This document shows, piece after piece, positions 60,767-64,000 of a stretch of DNA of 64,000 bases. The notes below the pieces were generated by a model. The model saw nothing but the letters and a program-made list of their open reading frames with translations, ran no database searches and was not told the origin of the DNA. Positions within the stretch are counted from its first letter, which is position 1; the number at the start of each line of letters is the position of its first letter. The translations under genes were made by a program, and so were the position numbers. The DNA comes from Vulcanisaeta thermophila (GTDB lineage Archaea > Thermoproteota > Thermoprotei > Thermoproteales > Thermocladiaceae): contig NZ_BCLI01000004.1 in assembly GCF_001748385.1 (NCBI RefSeq), forward strand, positions 558,001 through 622,000, read 5' to 3'.

Positions 60767-61294
60767 CTCGCCAGAGAACCCCAGGGCCCAGATCATGTTT
60801 GGATAAACAATCATGCGCTCCATACCCCCTGGGCCAAGGCCCAGGTAAACACCCATTATGAATAGTGCCAGGGCTATTAATCCCATGGTCCCAAGGACAA
60901 CCCATAAGTACCTACCTGGCGCCTTTGATAATGGGTATGCGGTGTATGATGATATTGATGAGAATAGGAAGGCCATTAGGGCGAAGATTAGGTGATATGG
61001 GTGGAGGTGCTCATTGAATATCCCAACACCAGCGGCCCCAATGCCAGTTAGGAGGAGCGTTACCATGAGGTATTTGCTAAGTCTAGCTAGTAGTATTGAT
61101 GCTATGATTAGCATAACCCCCATGACCACTATTGATGAGTTGAAAATGAGCGCCGTGGGGCCCACACCCAAGTCACTGATGTAGTTTGTATGAACAGAGT
61201 AACCAGGGTACAATACTTCACTTATGAGCATTAGTAGTAGGAATTCCGAGACCCCAATGAATATTAGTAAGCCAGAAATCCGCGCCCTATCCAC
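60752..61294 (-). CDS. DUF998-family membrane protein
   Basis: A protein of about 180 residues with six predicted helices. The motif N-Y-I-S-D-L-G after the first helix, and H-L-H-P-Y-H near the middle, are typical of DUF998 proteins, whose function is unknown. The longer frame to 61393 adds a hydrophilic leader; the GTG at 61294 lies about 26 bases after a TATA-like box (minus strand near 61318-61326), so it is preferred. It is divergent from the Nog1-like gene. Confidence 0.65.
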   Translation of the reverse strand: MDRARISGLLIFIGVSEFLLLMLISEVLYPGYSVHTNYISDLGVGPTALIFNSSIVVMGVMLIIASILLARLSKYLMVTLLLTGIGAAGVGIFNEHLHPYHLIFALMAFLFSSISSYTAYPLSKAPGRYLWVVLGTMGLIALALFIMGVYLGLGPGGMERMIVYPNMIWALGFSGELMRG

Positions 61295-61395
61295 GGTATG
61301 TATTCTACCCTCCTGCTTTAAGGTGTTTCTATTAAATATGCTATATACCGCATCATTATGGTTTAAATACCCCCTTATAGTCCTGGTAATCAATA

Positions 61396-62436
61396 ATGTC
61401 CATTAAGCATAACCTACCCCACGTGCCCAGCGCTGAGGAGTTGATTTCCGGTGTTCGTGGTATGTACTTTAGCATACAGGCCAGGAGCCCCAGTGTTGAG
61501 GTTGGCATTGATAGGTTGAGGAGGCTCGAGCTTAAGCGCATTAAGGAGGTTAGGAATTACCTCATTAGCACCTTCAGGGATGTTGCCATGGGGATGCCCT
61601 TCCTGGACTCTGTGCACCCATTCTATAGGGAGTTGATTTCGCTCCTCATCGACGTTAATGAGTATAGGCACTCCCTGGGTAAGGTTGCCCATGCCTCAAA
61701 GGCCGTGGCCTCCATATACAGGGATGCGGTGATTGGGATTAGGTCCGCGGTCTCCAGAGAGGACATAGTGAGGAGTAGGAGGAAATTCCTCTCCAGGATT
61801 TACGACTTAATAAATGACCTAAAGCCCGAGCTAGATTACCTCAAGTACGTGGTCTCGAGGCTTGATAAACTACCTGACATAGACCCTGGCATATTCACCA
61901 TAGTGGTTGCTGGGGCACCCAATGTGGGTAAGAGTAGTTTTGTTCGTTGTATAAGCAGTGGTAAGCCCAGGGTTGCCGAGTACCCATTCACCACCAAGGA
62001 GCTCCATGTGGGGCATTTAACGGTTCTGAATGACTTTAAGATACAGGTAATAGATACACCGGGCCTCCTTGACAGACCCCTCAGCGAGAGGAATAAGATT
62101 GAGTTACAAGCGGTGTTGGCACTTAGGTACCTGGCCAGGGTCATAGTGTTCATCCTGGACCCCACAATGCACAGCGGTTACTCACTTAAGGAGCAACTGA
62201 ACATACTAAGGGAGGTGCACGAAAACATTAACGCGCCCATGCTCGTCCTAATAAATAAGGTGGATATGGCCTCCGAGGATGACATCAACAGGACCATTGA
62301 CGGAGCAAGGCGTGTTGATGATTCGTTAAGGTTTTTCAGAACATCAACCATCAACTGCCTTGGATGTGACAATGTTGTTGATCACATAGTGAGGAATTAC
62401 GTAATACCCACACTACTGGCGGGTGGGGCTAGGTAA
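61396..62436 (+). CDS. GTP-binding protein, Nog1/OBG-type
   Basis: P-loop GTPase of 346 residues with the archaeal Nog1 layout: a helical N-terminal domain of about 165 residues (with a R-H-S-L-G-K-V segment), then G1 A-G-A-P-N-V-G-K-S-S near 173, G2 around Y-P-F-T-T-K, G3 D-T-P-G-L-L near 218 and G4 N-K-V-D near 285. Nog1-type GTPases assist large ribosomal subunit assembly. No C-terminal extension is present. It is followed after 31 bases by the LOG-like gene. Confidence 0.88.
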   Translation: MSIKHNLPHVPSAEELISGVRGMYFSIQARSPSVEVGIDRLRRLELKRIKEVRNYLISTFRDVAMGMPFLDSVHPFYRELISLLIDVNEYRHSLGKVAHASKAVASIYRDAVIGIRSAVSREDIVRSRRKFLSRIYDLINDLKPELDYLKYVVSRLDKLPDIDPGIFTIVVAGAPNVGKSSFVRCISSGKPRVAEYPFTTKELHVGHLTVLNDFKIQVIDTPGLLDRPLSERNKIELQAVLALRYLARVIVFILDPTMHSGYSLKEQLNILREVHENINAPMLVLINKVDMASEDDINRTIDGARRVDDSLRFFRTSTINCLGCDNVVDHIVRNYVIPTLLAGGAR

Positions 62437-62467
62437 TAATTTATAATGCCTGGGGAAATCACGGCTG

Positions 62468-63001
62468 ATGCAGATTGGGATAGCGGCTCACAGCAGTCCC
62501 GTGAATGCCAAGGTGGAGTCCATGGTTAGGGAATTCCTCAGGGAGCTCAGGGCCTCATGCCCCCAGGCAACGCTCCTACTGGGTGGTTATTGGGGGCTTA
62601 TGAAATTCGTGGTTGATGAAGCCCTGAAGTTAAATTTCACGGTGGTGGTTGTACTACCCGTGGAGAGGTACGATGTGGAATTACCACAGGGTGTGATTAG
62701 GATTGACACGGGGGCTGAGTTCCGCTCGCGCTCAGTGGTCCTCGTTAGATCCAGCGACGTACTGGTGGCGTTGGGGGGTGGTGCGGGCACCATGATCGAG
62801 GTCCTCATGGCGTATGCAATGGGTAAGCCAGTCTACGTACTAACGGACACAGGGCTAAGCAGTGATGCACTACAGAGGGCGTTTCCAGACTATATTGATG
62901 ATAGGAGGGTGGTTAGGATTAGGTACTTTAACGACCCAATTAAAATGGCCAGGGAGGTCTGCCGTGAGGCCCCGAGGGCCGTTAAGATATCGTTTGGTTA
63001 A
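62468..63001 (+). CDS. LOG-family / molybdenum-cofactor-carrier-like protein
   Basis: A 177-residue Rossmann-like protein. The motif A-L-G-G-G-A-G-T-M-I-E near residue 100 corresponds to the P-G-G-x-G-T-x-x-E site of the LOG/lysine-decarboxylase-like family, with one extra Gly in place of Pro. Relatives hydrolyse nucleotide 5'-monophosphates or bind molybdenum cofactor, and the activity of this archaeal form is unknown. It lies between the Nog1-like GTPase and the PhoH-like gene and may share the GTPase transcript. Confidence 0.72.
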   Translation: MQIGIAAHSSPVNAKVESMVREFLRELRASCPQATLLLGGYWGLMKFVVDEALKLNFTVVVVLPVERYDVELPQGVIRIDTGAEFRSRSVVLVRSSDVLVALGGGAGTMIEVLMAYAMGKPVYVLTDTGLSSDALQRAFPDYIDDRRVVRIRYFNDPIKMAREVCREAPRAVKISFG

Positions 63002-63010
63002 CGTGAAAGG

Positions 63011-63018
63011 ATTTAAAA
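63011..63018 (+). promoter_or_regulatory. TATA box of the PhoH-like gene
   Basis: ATTTAAAA preceded by a purine-rich BRE-like stretch (63005-63010) is centred 21-27 bases before the ATG codons at 63035 and 63041. Confidence 0.5.
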
Positions 63019-63034
63019 ACCAATTAATTACCTC

Positions 63035-64000
63035 ATGGCGATGTCATCACTCCTGGACAAGATAAAGCCCATGAGCATTGGGCAGGAGAGATTAATCAAT
63101 GCGCTTAAGGATTCACGGAACGAGATAGTGGGCGTCTTCGGCCCCACGGGCACGGGCAAGAGCCTAATATCCTGCGCCTACGGCATATCCTCAGTGCTCT
63201 CGGGTGCGTATAAGAGGTTCATAATTGCGAGGCCCGTGGTTGACGTGAGCACGGGGAAGCCACTAACACCCGAGGAGCTTGGCGAGCTGTACTATAAGGT
63301 TGCCTCGGCATACCTGGAGGATATCCTAGAGGGTTACATGGGTAAGGATGAAATATCGAAATTACTCCAGGAGGGTAAGGTGCTGGTCACTGACGTATCG
63401 TACCTAAGGGGCCGAACCTTTGATGACTCATTAATATTCCTAGATGACGCACAAAGTACACAGCCGGAGAACGCGGCGGAGATACTCATGAGGATTGGGA
63501 GGAATTCAAGGTTAATAATAGCCGGCGACCCAGTGCTCCAGAGGCCCATGGGTGTTGAGAAGGATGGAGCCACATTACTAAGGGAGGTCCTGCTTAATGA
63601 GGAGAATTCGGTGGTTGTGGACCTGGGCCTTAAGGACATAGTGAGGCCTGGTGCAAGGAGAGGTGTTAAGGTGGCCTTTGAACTTAGGATGAGGAAGAGG
63701 GAATTGAGTAATTCAGAGAAGCAGGTACTTGATTTGGTCAGGATCCACGCACCCGATGCCGACGTGGTGACTGTTGTGGAGTTTAAGCAGGAGAAGGAGA
63801 ACCTGGGTATTAAGAGTGAGAATGTGCCTGACGTACTCATAGTGGCCAAGGAGGGGCACCTGGGCAGGGTTGTGGGTAAGGGCGGTGAGAGGATTAAGGC
63901 CATAGAGGGTGAGAGTAACTTTAGGATTAGGACTGTGGAGATGAACCTGGACTTCAAGGAGTGGATAAGGTCACTACACCCCATTGGCTGGATTAAGAAG
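63035..64000 (+). CDS. PhoH-like ATPase with C-terminal KH domain (runs off the window)
   Basis: The frame is open from the ATG at 63035 to the window edge (322 codons, no stop). Residues 25-210 form a PhoH-like P-loop ATPase: Walker A G-P-T-G-T-G-K-S near 36-43, A-R-P-V-V-D near 63, Walker B L-I-F-L-D-D-A-Q near 135 and A-G-D-P near 165. From about residue 260 a KH RNA-binding motif G-R-V-V-G-K-G-G-E-R-I appears. PhoH plus KH suggests an RNA helicase or nuclease partner. The first Met may also be the ATG two codons later. Confidence 0.82.
   Translation, partial: MAMSSLLDKIKPMSIGQERLINALKDSRNEIVGVFGPTGTGKSLISCAYGISSVLSGAYKRFIIARPVVDVSTGKPLTPEELGELYYKVASAYLEDILEGYMGKDEISKLLQEGKVLVTDVSYLRGRTFDDSLIFLDDAQSTQPENAAEILMRIGRNSRLIIAGDPVLQRPMGVEKDGATLLREVLLNEENSVVVDLGLKDIVRPGARRGVKVAFELRMRKRELSNSEKQVLDLVRIHAPDADVVTVVEFKQEKENLGIKSENVPDVLIVAKEGHLGRVVGKGGERIKAIEGESNFRIRTVEMNLDFKEWIRSLHPIGWIKK

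Noticed and set aside
1-64000. CRISPR array, rRNA genes, inteins or an intact IS element
   Set aside because: No regularly spaced direct repeats, rRNA core sequences, intein motifs or transposase domains were found on reading both strands.

Overview
The window looks like chromosomal DNA of a hyperthermophilic crenarchaeon of the order Thermoproteales, most likely a Vulcanisaeta/Caldivirga-type organism. That placement is inferred from gene content without any database search. Supporting signs are a PaREP1 protein, separate archaeal GMP synthase subunits, archaeal Taw1, THEP1, a Nog1-type GTPase, a crenarchaeal proteasome beta subunit, four-subunit pyruvate:ferredoxin oxidoreductase, and many genes whose TATA box lies about 25 bases before the start codon (leaderless mRNAs). 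Genes are tightly packed, often overlap by a few bases, and no rRNA, CRISPR array or intact insertion sequence was seen.

Layout. 0-4.5 kb: cofactor genes (thiC end, panE, pdxS-pdxT, queE), a phosphoribosyltransferase and a broken purK remnant. 4.5-13.9 kb: sufB-sufD behind an unusual nested palindrome, a PhoU-like regulator, THEP1, a phosphoesterase, an inositol-phosphatase-family enzyme, two small zinc proteins, a Trm9-like methyltransferase and an amidohydrolase. 14.1-20.5 kb: acyl-CoA genes (fused 3-hydroxyacyl-CoA dehydrogenase/enoyl-CoA hydratase, two SCP2 proteins, zinc alcohol dehydrogenase, acyl-CoA dehydrogenase, acetoacetate-decarboxylase-like). 20.5-24.2 kb: envelope proteins, including a phospholipase-C-family ectodomain joined to seven membrane helices. 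24.1-32.4 kb: a glycerol-phosphate operon (GlpA-like, GlpB-like, glycerol-kinase-like, alkyl-DHAP-synthase-like), then an acyl-CoA synthetase and a second alkyl-DHAP-synthase-like gene. 33-38.6 kb: a four-gene catabolic operon (2-hydroxyacid dehydrogenase, TPP enzyme, permease, amidohydrolase). 38.6-51.7 kb: housekeeping genes (guaA subunits, porCDAB, ureohydrolase, glyS, tRNA-Glu, trmO, taw1, nfi, thiI). 52-56.6 kb: an amide-use module (amidase, permease, formamidase) with a gene-poor gap. 56.7-57.35 kb: a patch of gene fragments. 57.4-64 kb: proteasome beta, unknown membrane proteins, Nog1, a LOG-like protein and a PhoH-like ATPase with a KH domain.

The most interesting system is the 14-32 kb lipid/glycerol region. 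Two flavoproteins resemble eukaryotic/bacterial alkyl-dihydroxyacetonephosphate synthase, an ether-lipid enzyme not used in the classical archaeal lipid pathway. They sit with a glycerol kinase, a G3P dehydrogenase module that would make DHAP, an acyl-CoA synthetase and an exported phospholipase-like protein. The locus may process ether lipids by a non-archaeal chemistry, either making or breaking alkyl-glycerol bonds. Other notable signals are a 104-bp exact inverted copy of part of nfi, an apparently non-catalytic proteasome beta subunit, a C/D box sRNA candidate, a three-way-junction RNA-like element and a one-base frameshift candidate in a membrane gene.
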